DNA of 64,000 bases from positions 310,001 through 374,000 of the forward strand of contig NZ_FORX01000001.1 in NCBI RefSeq assembly GCF_900114115.1. Reading direction: 5' to 3'. The notes under the pieces were generated by a model. It saw only the letters and a program-made list of their open reading frames with translations. It made no database searches and was not told the DNA's origin. Positions 53,239 to 62,921 of the stretch are shown piece by piece (within the stretch, counting starts at the first letter, position 1; each line of letters starts with the position of its first letter). The DNA is from Desulfomicrobium apsheronum. GTDB lineage: Bacteria > Desulfobacterota > Desulfovibrionia > Desulfovibrionales > Desulfomicrobiaceae. A program made the translations under genes and the position numbers.

Positions 53239-54348
53239 ATGTTCGATAGACGACTCATATTTCATATCAATTGGGGCCTTTTGACCCTGACGGCGATCCT
53301 TTTTCTTGTCGGGGTCATGAACCTCTATTCGGCCAGCACCCTGCGCCTTGCTTCCGGCCTTGAAATCGACACGTATTTCAACAAACAACTGCTCTGGGGC
53401 GGGGTCGGACTATGCGTGATGACGGCGTTGGTGCTGATAGACTATCGTCATCTTAAATCCGTTTCGTGGGCGTATTTCATCCTTTGCCTGGTTCTGCTGC
53501 TCGGAGTCAGTGTCGCCGGGAAGACCATCTACGGAGCCAAGAGATGGCTTGATCTCGGTTTTTTCAATCTCCAGCCGACGGAGCTGACAAAGATCGCGGT
53601 CCTGATTCTTGGAGCCAGGCTGATGGCACGCATGGAAGGCAAGCTGGGCTGGATCAACCTGGGCAAGGCGCTCCTGGTCGGTCTGGTGCCCGCTGTCCTG
53701 GTGGTCAAGCAGCCTGATCTGGGGTCGGCCTTGAACATCCTGCTCATTTTGGGGGGAATGATCCTTTTCAAGGGGGTCACCGGCTCCGTGTTCAAGGTAC
53801 TGGTTGTCGTGTTGCCGATCATGATCCCATTTGGCTGGTTTTTTCTGCACGACTACCAGAAGCAGCGCATAATGACATTTCTTGACCCGGGCAACGATCC
53901 GCTCGGGGCCGGGTACCATATCATCCAATCCCAGATTGCGATTGGATCCGGAGGGTTCTGGGGCAAGGGCTTTTTGGAGGGCACCCAGAGTCAGCTGCGC
54001 TTCCTACCGGAAAAACACACGGATTTCGCTTTTGCCGTGTTCGGCGAGGAGTGGGGCTTTTTCGGGTCCATCATCCTGCTCATTCTTTTCTGCTCCTTTC
54101 TCTATCAGATTTACATCGTCACCATGGAAGCCAAGGACGATTTCGGGAGCTACCTCGCGGCCGGGGTCTTCTTTTATTTCTTTTGGCAGATCCTCATCAA
54201 TATAGGCATGGTGCTCGGGATCATGCCTGTCGTCGGAATTCCACTGCCCTTCATCAGCTATGGAGGCAGTGCGTCCGTGGTCAATTTTTGCATGGTCGGA
54301 CTCGTCCTCAATGTGGCCATGCGTCGTTTCGTTTTCAAAAAAGGCTGA
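53239..54348 (+). CDS. rodA: Peptidoglycan glycosyltransferase RodA (SEDS family)
   Basis: A 369-residue SEDS protein with about ten membrane segments. Motifs: YGAKRWLDLGFFNLQPTELTK, KQPDLGSALNILLI (with the catalytic Asp region), FLPEKHTDFAFAVFGEEWGF and GIPLPFISYGGSASV. It polymerises lipid II into glycan strands with MrdA during elongation. ATG 53239 follows a GGAAAG-like site. Last gene of the mre block; no clear terminator found. Confidence 0.96.
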   Translation: MFDRRLIFHINWGLLTLTAILFLVGVMNLYSASTLRLASGLEIDTYFNKQLLWGGVGLCVMTALVLIDYRHLKSVSWAYFILCLVLLLGVSVAGKTIYGAKRWLDLGFFNLQPTELTKIAVLILGARLMARMEGKLGWINLGKALLVGLVPAVLVVKQPDLGSALNILLILGGMILFKGVTGSVFKVLVVVLPIMIPFGWFFLHDYQKQRIMTFLDPGNDPLGAGYHIIQSQIAIGSGGFWGKGFLEGTQSQLRFLPEKHTDFAFAVFGEEWGFFGSIILLILFCSFLYQIYIVTMEAKDDFGSYLAAGVFFYFFWQILINIGMVLGIMPVVGIPLPFISYGGSASVVNFCMVGLVLNVAMRRFVFKKG

Positions 54349-54537
54349 TAGTTTTTTGGTGTTTTCACGCGGACTGATTTTTTTGGGCCGCTGATCCGAA
54401 AGAAGGCGAGGACGCGCTGTGAGCGACCTACTTTTTTTTCGAAAAGAAAAGCGCGAGCTAGACACGTGAAATTCCGAACAAACTACGAAAACCCATGCCA
54501 TGCCAATCATTTTACTGATGCTTTGTCTAAAAAGATT

Positions 54538-54566
54538 TTGACACGAAAATGGGAATCAGATAGAGG
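54538..54566 (+). promoter_or_regulatory. Candidate promoter of the ATP synthase operon
   Basis: A perfect -35 TTGACA (54538-54543), a 17-bp spacer and a weak -10 TAGAGG (54561-54566), about 45 bp before the b' subunit gene. The 263-bp rodA-atp gap holds no gene but several T-rich tracts. Confidence 0.45.
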
Positions 54567-54611
54567 CCCTGTGACTTTGAACAAAAATTCACATACTTTT
54601 TAGGGGGCGGC

Positions 54612-55034
54612 ATGATTGATCTAGATTACACTTTTTTTGTTCAGCTCGTGAACTTTATGGTCATCCTGACGGTCTTGAATTTGATCTTGTATCGTCCCAT
54701 CCGAGGGATCATCAAGAAAAGGGCCGAGGTCATGAGCCAGAAGCTGGGATCCATCGAGGATTTCGCCGCCAAGGCGGAGGCCAAGCTTGAGAGCTACAAG
54801 GTAGCATTGAGCGGAGCCCGGGTCGAAGCTCAGCAGCTGCGGGTAGCCTTGAAGGCTGAAGGCACCGCGGTTGAGTCTTCCGTTTTGGCCGAGGCCGGAG
54901 CCGAAGCCGCCGAAAAGGTTGCCGCCGCCCGAAAGGAGATCGACGGTCAGAAGCAGACAGCCCTCAAGGCTCTGCGCCAAGAAGTCGCCACCTATGCCAA
55001 GAACGTCGCCAACAAGGTGCTGAGCAAGGCTTGA
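54612..55034 (+). CDS. atpF': ATP synthase F0 subunit b' (peripheral stalk)
   Basis: A 140-residue b'-type subunit: a single N-terminal membrane segment (FFVQLVNFMVILTVLNLILYRPI, residues 8-30) and a long helical tail (KAEAKLESYKVALSGARVEAQQLRVAL) that forms the stator stalk with subunit b. Two different b genes head this operon; subunits a and c are not encoded here and must lie elsewhere, as in Desulfovibrio. GGGGCGG precedes the ATG. Confidence 0.9.
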   Translation: MIDLDYTFFVQLVNFMVILTVLNLILYRPIRGIIKKRAEVMSQKLGSIEDFAAKAEAKLESYKVALSGARVEAQQLRVALKAEGTAVESSVLAEAGAEAAEKVAAARKEIDGQKQTALKALRQEVATYAKNVANKVLSKA

Positions 55035-55094
55035 TAGGTTCGGGATTTTCTTATGTGTCATAGATTTACTTTTTCATATAAGGAGGGCGGAATT

Positions 55095-55664
55095 TTGAAA
55101 AAGTTCAAGACTGTCGGATTGGTGACGGCAGCACTGGTTCTCTGCGCGGCGATAGCTTTCGCCAGCGAGGGAGATGGCGGGGGGCACAACAAGCTGCTCG
55201 ACCTTCTCTATCGCGTAATCAATTTCGGCATTGTCGCGTTCTTGATCTATAAGTTCGCGGGCAAGCGTATCGCGGACTTGCTGTCCGGGCGCACCAAGCA
55301 GATCGAGACGGACCTTGCCGATCTCGACGAGCGCAAGGAAGATGCCGAAAAGCGTTTGCTTGAAGTTGAGGCGAGTATCGCGAATCTCGAGGCGGAAAAA
55401 GCCAAGATTCTGGATGATGCAAAGGCTCAGGGTGAGGCCATGCGTCAGGCGATTATCGACAAAGCGGAGGCCCAGGCTACTCAGATCAGGGCTCAGGCTG
55501 AAGTATCGGCGGCCCAGGAAGCCAAGTTGGCTATCGACGCCATCCGTGAAGAACTGGCCGAAAAGATTACCACTGCCGCTGAAGATCTTGTCAAGAAGCA
55601 GCTCAAAAAGAAAGATCACGAAGATTTGGTCAACGAATATCTTAAAAAGGTGGTGCTCAATTGA
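55095..55664 (+). CDS. atpF: ATP synthase F0 subunit b
   Basis: A 189-residue b subunit. It has an unusual extra N-terminal hydrophobic segment (TVGLVTAALVLCAAIAFA) resembling a cleavable signal sequence before the membrane anchor (INFGIVAFLIYKFAGKRIADLL), then a long helix (EVEASIANLEAEKAKILDDAKA). The TTG at 55095, with AAGGAGG 8 nt upstream, is the likely start; ATG 55053 lies before that ribosome site. The stop overlaps atpH by 4 bp (TTGA). Confidence 0.92.
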   Translation: MKKFKTVGLVTAALVLCAAIAFASEGDGGGHNKLLDLLYRVINFGIVAFLIYKFAGKRIADLLSGRTKQIETDLADLDERKEDAEKRLLEVEASIANLEAEKAKILDDAKAQGEAMRQAIIDKAEAQATQIRAQAEVSAAQEAKLAIDAIREELAEKITTAAEDLVKKQLKKKDHEDLVNEYLKKVVLN

Positions 55665-56215
55665 CTGGGAACATCGTAGCAAGACGGTATGCCAAGGCTT
55701 TGTTCGCCGTTGCGCAAACGCAGTCCGACAAGGGCGCGATGGCGAAATACGGTGACGACTTGGCCAGGCTGGCTGGACTCCTGGAGAATGCGCCTGAGCT
55801 CACGAAGATCTTCCGCAACCCAATTTTTGGTGTGGAAGAAAAGAGAGGGGTAATCATCAAGATTCTGGACAAAGTGGAGCCTTGCGCCATGGTTCGGAAT
55901 TTTTGTCTGCTGCTTGCGGACAAGAACAGATTGTCTTTTCTCCCCGAGATCAACGCATCCTATGGAACGCTTTTGGATTCAGCCCAGGGTGTTCTTCGCG
56001 GCAAGCTGGTGACGGCTGTAAAGCTTTCCGATGTTGTGCAGAAGAACGTTGTCGATAAATTGCAACGCGAGTCGGGCCAGAAAGTGGTCCTTGATTACGA
56101 AGTGGATCAGGAGATTATTGGCGGGCTTATGCTCAAGATCGGTGACAAGATCCTTGACGCCAGTATTCGCGCTCAGCTGCAAATTTTGAAAGAAAATATC
56201 AAAAGGGGTGAGTAG
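55661..56215 (+). CDS. atpH: ATP synthase F1 subunit delta
   Basis: A 184-residue delta (OSCP-like) subunit joining the stator to the top of F1. [16 protein letters not shown] at the N-terminus and [31 protein letters not shown] at the C-terminus are the family signatures. The TTG start at 55661 overlaps the atpF stop. No ATG lies near the N-terminal signature, so the TTG is well supported. Ends 5 bp before atpA. Confidence 0.95.
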   Translation: MTGNIVARRYAKALFAVAQTQSDKGAMAKYGDDLARLAGLLENAPELTKIFRNPIFGVEEKRGVIIKILDKVEPCAMVRNFCLLLADKNRLSFLPEINASYGTLLDSAQGVLRGKLVTAVKLSDVVQKNVVDKLQRESGQKVVLDYEVDQEIIGGLMLKIGDKILDASIRAQLQILKENIKRGE

Positions 56216-56220
56216 AGGCT

Positions 56221-57729
56221 ATGCAGATTAAAGCAGAAGAAATTAGCCAGATCATCGAAGGCCAGATCAAGAATTACGAGAAAAAGGTTGAGATGAGCGA
56301 AACTGGCGTGGTCTTGTCAGTGGGTGACGGTATCGCCCGCGTTTACGGCTGCGAAAACGCGATGGCAATGGAACTCCTCGAGTTCCCCGGTAACGTCATG
56401 GGAATGGTCCTTAACCTTGAAGAAGATTCCGTAGGTGTCGCCCTGCTCGGCGAGACGGAACACATCAAGGAAGGCGACATCGTCAAACGTACGGGCCGGA
56501 TTTTCCAGGTTCCCGTCGGCGACGCTGTTCAGGGCCGGGTCATCGACCCTCTGGGCAACCCCATCGACGGTCTCGGACCGATCCAGACGGATCAGTTCCG
56601 TAACGTTGAAATCAAGGCTCCCGGCATCATCGCCCGTAAATCCGTACATGAGCCCATGTACACGGGTCTGAAGGCCATCGACGCCATGACACCCATCGGC
56701 CGCGGCCAGCGCGAACTCATCATCGGTGACCGTCAGGTCGGCAAGACCGCGGTTGGCGTTGACGCCATCATCGCGCAGAAGAACAGCGACATTCACTGTT
56801 TCTACGTTGCCATCGGCCAGAAGCGTTCCACTGTCGCCCAGGTGGTTGAAGCCCTTCGTCAGAACGGCGCCCTGGAATACACTACCGTCATTTCCTCCAC
56901 CGCCTCCGAGCCGGCTCCGCTGCAGTTCATTGCTGCCTACTGCGGTTGCACCATGGCGGAATTCTACCGTGACAACGGCAAGCATGCCCTGATCGTTTAT
57001 GACGATCTTTCCAAGCAGGCTGTCGCCTACCGGCAGATGTCCCTGCTTCTGCGCCGCCCTCCGGGACGCGAAGCTTTCCCTGGCGACGTTTTCTATCTCC
57101 ACTCCAGACTTCTGGAGCGCTCCTGCAAGGTCAACGACAGCCTGGGCGCCGGTTCCCTGACCGCCCTGCCTGTCATTGAAACCCAGGCCGGTGACGTTTC
57201 GGCATACATTCCGACCAACGTTATCTCCATCACCGACGGTCAGGTCTATCTTGAGCCCAACCTGTTCATGGCCGGCATCCGCCCCGCCATCAACGTCGGT
57301 CTGTCCGTATCCCGAGTTGGCGGCGCCGCTCAGATCAAGGCCATGAAGAAGGTCGCCGGTACGCTGCGTCTCGATCTGGCCCAGTATCGCGAACTTGCCG
57401 CTTTCGCGCAGTTCGGTTCCGACCTGGACAAATCCACCAAGACCAAGCTGACCCGTGGTGAGCGTCTGGTTGAACTGCTCAAGCAGCCTCAGTACCAGCC
57501 CATGCCCGTCGAAGAGCAGGTTGCAGTTCTTTACGCCGGTACACGCGGTTTCCTTGATGACATCGCAGTGACCGACGCCATCCGCTTCGGTGCCGAACTG
57601 GTTGACTTCATGCGTAACCAGAAATCCGACGTCCTGGCTGAAATTGTTCAGACCAAGGACCTTGGCAGTGAAACCGAAAAGAAGCTGGCTGATGCGATCA
57701 ATGAGTTCAAAGCCGGTTTCAAAGCCTAG
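56221..57729 (+). CDS. atpA: ATP synthase F1 subunit alpha
   Basis: A 502-residue non-catalytic nucleotide-binding subunit. Key motifs: [18 protein letters not shown] (P-loop, about 170), the arginine-finger region ([15 protein letters not shown]) and [16 protein letters not shown]. Alternates with beta in the F1 hexamer. The DNA uses a highly biased, GC-rich codon set, as expected of strongly expressed genes. ATG 56221 with GGGG/GAG upstream. Confidence 0.98.
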   Translation: MQIKAEEISQIIEGQIKNYEKKVEMSETGVVLSVGDGIARVYGCENAMAMELLEFPGNVMGMVLNLEEDSVGVALLGETEHIKEGDIVKRTGRIFQVPVGDAVQGRVIDPLGNPIDGLGPIQTDQFRNVEIKAPGIIARKSVHEPMYTGLKAIDAMTPIGRGQRELIIGDRQVGKTAVGVDAIIAQKNSDIHCFYVAIGQKRSTVAQVVEALRQNGALEYTTVISSTASEPAPLQFIAAYCGCTMAEFYRDNGKHALIVYDDLSKQAVAYRQMSLLLRRPPGREAFPGDVFYLHSRLLERSCKVNDSLGAGSLTALPVIETQAGDVSAYIPTNVISITDGQVYLEPNLFMAGIRPAINVGLSVSRVGGAAQIKAMKKVAGTLRLDLAQYRELAAFAQFGSDLDKSTKTKLTRGERLVELLKQPQYQPMPVEEQVAVLYAGTRGFLDDIAVTDAIRFGAELVDFMRNQKSDVLAEIVQTKDLGSETEKKLADAINEFKAGFKA

Positions 57730-57749
57730 GATCGTTTAAGGAGTCGTAA

Positions 57750-58622
57750 ATGGCATCACTCAGGGACATTCAGAACAAAATCGTCGGTGTAAAGAAGACC
57801 AAGCAGATTACGAAAGCGATGAACATGGTCGCTTCCGCAAAGCTGCGCGGTGCTCAGAGCCGCATCGAGCGCTTTCGTCCCTATGCTGATAAGTTCAATG
57901 ACATTCTTATCGATCTGGCTTCCCGCGCCGACGCCAGCGCGCATCCCTTGCTTGAAAAGCGCGAGGTCATTCAGAACATCGGAATTGTACTGGTGACTTC
58001 GGACAAAGGGCTGTGCGGCAGTTTCAACGCGAACTTGTGCAATGCCGCCAACAGGCTGGCCAAGCAGAAGGAAGCAGAAGGCAAGACGGTCAAGTTTATC
58101 TGCATTGGAAAGAAAGGCAGAGACTTCATCCGCAAGACAAAATTCGAGATTGCTACCGCTTACGCTGAAAACATGACCCATTTTGATTTTCAGTTGGCAA
58201 GCGAAACAGGAAATCTCGTTATTGACGGATACCTCTCTGGACAGTTTGACGAAGTGCACATTGTTTACGGAAAGTTCGTAAGCATCGCGAAGCAGGAAGC
58301 GACATGGTCGCAGATTCTCCCCGCCGAAACGCCAGAAGTGGAGGCTACGGCCGGTGCTTCGAGCGAATACATCTTTGAACCGTCAGTGGAAGGTCTTTTG
58401 GCCGAACTGCTGCCCAGGTATGTCAAAGTTCAGATGTATCGCGGCCTGCTCGACACGTCGGCCAGTGAGCACGCAGCTCGCATGTCGGCCATGGATAACG
58501 CGACAAAGAACTGCGACGAAATGGTCGGCAGCCTGACCAAAGTCTACAACAAGGCGCGCCAGGCAAGTATCACCACCCAATTAATGGACATCGTAGGCGG
58601 TGCCGAGGCACTGAAAGGATAA
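57750..58622 (+). CDS. atpG: ATP synthase F1 subunit gamma
   Basis: A 290-residue central stalk subunit. The N-terminal helix (LRDIQNKIVGVKKTKQITKAMNMVASAKLRGAQ) and the C-terminal helix (SAMDNATKNCDEMVGSLTKVYNKARQASITTQLMDIVGGAEAL) form the rotating coiled coil; VTSDKGLCGSFNANL lies between. AAGGAG is 8 nt before ATG 57750. Confidence 0.97.
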   Translation: MASLRDIQNKIVGVKKTKQITKAMNMVASAKLRGAQSRIERFRPYADKFNDILIDLASRADASAHPLLEKREVIQNIGIVLVTSDKGLCGSFNANLCNAANRLAKQKEAEGKTVKFICIGKKGRDFIRKTKFEIATAYAENMTHFDFQLASETGNLVIDGYLSGQFDEVHIVYGKFVSIAKQEATWSQILPAETPEVEATAGASSEYIFEPSVEGLLAELLPRYVKVQMYRGLLDTSASEHAARMSAMDNATKNCDEMVGSLTKVYNKARQASITTQLMDIVGGAEALKG

Positions 58623-58632
58623 GGGGGCATAA

Positions 58633-60045
<1,413 letters not shown>

Positions 60046-60066
60046 TTCTTGCTCTGGGGTATTGAT

Positions 60067-60495
60067 ATGGCTAAAACAATTACGCTTGAAATAGTGACAC
60101 CAGACAAGATGGTGCTCAAGGAAGAGGTCGATTATGTCGGCGCTCCCGGCATCAACGGCGAATTCGGTGTCCTGCCCAATCATATCCCGTTTCTCTCTGC
60201 ACTTGGTATCGGGAGCCTTTACTACAAACTCAACGGCAAGAAGTACTTCGTTTTTGTTGCCGGCGGTTTTGCCGAAGTCTCCCCTGCAAAGGTGACGGTT
60301 CTTGCCGAAGTAGCGGAAAGAGCTGAAGACATCGATCTGGAAAGAGCTCGCAGAGCTCAGGACAGGGCCGAGCAGCGCGCCAAGCAGCAACAGGAGAAAT
60401 TGGATCACGCAGCCGTGCAGGCTGCATTGGCCAGAGCACTTCATCGCATGAAATGCCGGCAGACAGCTGTAAGTGAAGGCACTTGCCGCATGTAA
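60067..60495 (+). CDS. atpC: ATP synthase F1 subunit epsilon
   Basis: A 142-residue epsilon subunit: beta sandwich ([47 protein letters not shown]) followed by a helical hairpin ([19 protein letters not shown]). It couples gamma rotation and can inhibit ATP hydrolysis. ATG 60067 starts the beta domain; a start at 60049 is in frame but lacks a ribosome site. Last gene of the operon; a strong terminator follows 24 bp later. Confidence 0.95.
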   Translation: MAKTITLEIVTPDKMVLKEEVDYVGAPGINGEFGVLPNHIPFLSALGIGSLYYKLNGKKYFVFVAGGFAEVSPAKVTVLAEVAERAEDIDLERARRAQDRAEQRAKQQQEKLDHAAVQAALARALHRMKCRQTAVSEGTCRM

Positions 60496-60518
60496 TGACC
60501 GACAATCACGGTATCTTG

Positions 60519-60549
60519 AAAGCAGGCTCCTCGGAGCCTGCTTTTTTTT
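60519..60549 (+). terminator. Rho-independent terminator of the atp operon
   Basis: AAAGCAGGCTCC and GGAGCCTGCTTT form a 12-bp stem around a 2-nt centre (practically a 4-nt loop with 11 pairs), ending in T9. Confidence 0.9.
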
Positions 60550-60579
60550 ATGACTATTCAATCTTGAGAATAATATAAT
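60550..60579 (+). promoter_or_regulatory. Candidate promoter of glmU
   Basis: A perfect -10 TATAAT at 60574-60579 with a weak -35 (ATGACT, 60550-60555) 18 bp upstream, 157 bp before glmU. The long leader includes an interrupted repeat (CCCGATATCA and GGGATGATATCG near 60584-60620). Confidence 0.4.
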
Positions 60580-60735
60580 ATCCCGATATCAATGGTAAGA
60601 TTTTTTGGGATGATATCGTGAAATTGGCTCTCGAGCTACTGTGGCATTGATCGGTTTTTGTTGGTCCGTGGCTGCAAAGCCGGTGAGAGCATTATTTGAA
60701 GTGATCGAGCCGAATACTTTTTTTCGAGGAAAATC

Positions 60736-62118
60736 ATGAAGCCAGAACTGGGATACGTCATCTTGGCCGCAGGCAAGGGCACGCGCATGCATTCTGATTC
60801 CCCCAAGGTTTTGCAGCAGGTGTTGGGAAAGCCGCTTCTTGGCTATGTATATGACGCTTTGACGCACGTGCCCGCAGCTCAGATCTGGACCGTGGTCGGT
60901 TTTCAGGCCGCAAAGGTTGAAGACTGCTTTCCGGGGCAAAAGGGGCAGTTTGTCCTGCAGGAGCAGCAGTTGGGCACGGGACATGCGGTCATGCTCGCGT
61001 GGGAGCGCGTTGCCGCCAGCGGCATTTCACATCTTTGCGTGCTTAACGGAGACACCCCGCACGTTCCGGTTGATGCCATTGCCGATTTGGTTGAATTATG
61101 CGTGGTTCAAAACGCGGGCATGGGTATGTTGACCTTGCGTCTGGAAAATCCCTTTGGGTACGGACGGGTCATCCGCAATGCCGAAGGCTACGTGGAGCGG
61201 GTGGTTGAAGAAAAGGATTTCTGTGCAGCGGACCACGGCGGAGAGGTTTTTGAGGTCAATTCAGGGGTCTATGTGTTCGACGTCCAGCGCTGTGGGCCTT
61301 TGCTGGCAAAGATGGACCGCAGTAACGCCCAGCAGGAATATTATCTGACCCAGATGATCGCCATCTGCGCTGCGGCAGGGTTGCCGGTCGCGGGATTGCC
61401 GTTTGGAAGCTCGGACCTTTTGCGGGGGATCAATTCGCCAAGAGAGCTGGTTCGCTTTGAAGAGTCCTTGCGTCGAAAGATCGTGGAGGGTCTGCTCGAT
61501 GCAGGAGTCATCCTTCGTAACAGCGAGACAATTTTCATCGGGCCCGACGTTGCCGTCGCTCCCGGCGCCGAAATAATGGGGCCATGCGAGATTTACGGTT
61601 GTTCGCGAATCGAGCGCGGGGCGTTCATCTCTTCTCATTGCTGGATCAAGGATTCGATTCTTGGTCCTTGCCAAGTGAAATCCTTTTCTCATATTGAAGG
61701 ATCTCACATCCGTGCCGGGGCGAGTGTTGGCCCGTACGGTAGGATCAGACCCGGTTCCGATATCGGAGAGGATGCACGCGTGGGCAACTTCGTCGAAGTC
61801 AAGAAATCCGTGCTCCATGCCGGCGCCAAGGCGGGGCATCTTTCCTATCTGGGCGACAGCGATATCGGTCCTGGAGTGAATATCGGCGCGGGGACCATCA
61901 CCTGCAATTATGACGGCGCGAAGAAGCATCGCACCGAAATTCATGAAAACGCCTTTATCGGCAGCAACACTGCGCTGGTCGCTCCCGTGGTCGTGGGAGC
62001 CGGTGCTCTTGTCGCCGCCGGTTCAGTGGTTACTAAAAATGTTCCCGATGGTGCCCTGTGCGTGGCCAGGGCCAGACAGTCGAATTTGGACCGCAAGAAA
62101 AAATCACTTCAATCCTAG
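60736..62118 (+). CDS. glmU: Bifunctional GlcNAc-1-P uridyltransferase / GlcN-1-P acetyltransferase GlmU
   Basis: A 460-residue enzyme that makes UDP-GlcNAc for wall and lipopolysaccharide. The N-terminal pyrophosphorylase domain has LAAGKGTRMHSDSPKVLQ and GTGHAVMLA and NGDTPHVPVD; the C-terminal left-handed beta-helix has GAKAGHLSYLGDSDIGPGVNIGAGTITCNYDGA, with the acetyl-CoA site. GAGG 8 nt before the ATG. Ends 8 bp before the ZapB-like gene. Confidence 0.97.
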   Translation: MKPELGYVILAAGKGTRMHSDSPKVLQQVLGKPLLGYVYDALTHVPAAQIWTVVGFQAAKVEDCFPGQKGQFVLQEQQLGTGHAVMLAWERVAASGISHLCVLNGDTPHVPVDAIADLVELCVVQNAGMGMLTLRLENPFGYGRVIRNAEGYVERVVEEKDFCAADHGGEVFEVNSGVYVFDVQRCGPLLAKMDRSNAQQEYYLTQMIAICAAAGLPVAGLPFGSSDLLRGINSPRELVRFEESLRRKIVEGLLDAGVILRNSETIFIGPDVAVAPGAEIMGPCEIYGCSRIERGAFISSHCWIKDSILGPCQVKSFSHIEGSHIRAGASVGPYGRIRPGSDIGEDARVGNFVEVKKSVLHAGAKAGHLSYLGDSDIGPGVNIGAGTITCNYDGAKKHRTEIHENAFIGSNTALVAPVVVGAGALVAAGSVVTKNVPDGALCVARARQSNLDRKKKSLQS

Positions 62119-62126
62119 GATAACTT

Positions 62127-62306
62127 ATGGATATTCTTAATCAGTTGACAGAGAAGATAACCCTCCTTCTGGATCGCCAGGAAGCCTTGAAACTTGAGAA
62201 TATGCAATTAAAGGAGTCCCTTGAGCAGGAGCGGCAGACCAAGGAGGCCGTTCTGTCCAGGGTGGAAAATATCTTGAACAGCCTGCAAGAGGTTGATAGA
62301 AACTAA
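62127..62306 (+). CDS. ZapB-like small coiled-coil protein
   Basis: A 59-residue protein, MDILNQLTEKITLLLDRQ at its start and NILNSLQEVDRN at its end, almost entirely predicted coiled coil with heptad leucines. It resembles the short DUF904/ZapB-type division proteins that bind ZapA. It stands 8 bp after glmU and 3 bp before zapA, which supports a role with ZapA at the Z ring. Too short for most gene finders. Confidence 0.7.
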   Translation: MDILNQLTEKITLLLDRQEALKLENMQLKESLEQERQTKEAVLSRVENILNSLQEVDRN

Positions 62307-62309
62307 GTA

Positions 62310-62576
62310 ATGCCAGGATACAATTTGACAGTGCTCGGCCTCGATCTTTCCTTCGCGGCCGACGTCTCGCCCGAGCGGATTCATAAAGCTGTTGACCTGG
62401 TTCATCAGCGCTACAAGGATCTCGAAGGGCGGGTCAGTCACATGAGCAAGGAGCGGCTTCTGACATACCTGGCGTTGAGTCTGGCCGACGATTATTTACA
62501 TGATCAAGGGAAGATGTCGCAACTTGAAGGCACGTTGCAGCAGCTTCTTTCGAAGATAGATAGTCCTGAAGAATAG
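62310..62576 (+). CDS. zapA: Cell division protein ZapA
   Basis: An 88-residue ZapA: an N-terminal globular beta-alpha part (NLTVLGLDLSFAADVSPERIHKAVDLVHQRYKDLE) and a C-terminal coiled coil (YLALSLADDYLHDQ ... LQQLLSKI). It bundles FtsZ protofilaments. The 6S RNA gene follows by 5 bp, an order seen in other proteobacteria. Confidence 0.92.
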   Translation: MPGYNLTVLGLDLSFAADVSPERIHKAVDLVHQRYKDLEGRVSHMSKERLLTYLALSLADDYLHDQGKMSQLEGTLQQLLSKIDSPEE

Positions 62577-62581
62577 TGAAC

Positions 62582-62763
62582 AAGTACCCTGGAGGGTCAG
62601 TGATTGGTGATGCGTTTTTGAGCCAATAAAGCGCAATACGGGTAGCTTACAACGGTCTTGTGTGCACGCTTCGGGCAGCCGAAGAAGCCTGATGGGCTGT
62701 AGCCAACCCCCTCTTAACTTAAGAGGTTCAAAATGATTCCCAACACTGCCTTCCGGGGCTTTT
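62582..62763 (+). ncRNA. ssrS: 6S RNA
   Basis: A ~182-nt RNA. The ends pair: 5' AAGTACCCTGGAGGGTCAGTG (62582-62602) matches the complement of 3' CACTGCCTTCCGGGGCTT (62744-62761), giving the long closing stem of 6S. An apical hairpin CTTCGG-GCAG-CCGAAG (62669-62684) and a small hairpin CCTCTTAA/TTAAGAGG in the 3' strand (62710-62726) fit the bubble-and-stem layout. Position after zapA is the classic 6S site. 6S binds sigma-70 RNA polymerase holoenzyme. Confidence 0.78.
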
Positions 62764-62921
62764 ATCTGGTTCGCCCCTTCCAACAGCCAGTCTCTCATAC
62801 ACTCCTTGCCGATCGTAATTAAGCGCTCGCGCTGTTGTCCCGTCAGTCCGATTTAAGGACAGGGATGACGTATCATGGTCGTTGCGCAGCCATCTTAAAT
62901 ATATTGTGCCAAGGAGTTTCC

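Noticed and set aside
62764-62800. GGTTCGCCCC that looks like a tRNA T-loop
   Set aside because: No acceptor or anticodon stem can be paired around it; it is just downstream of the 6S RNA.
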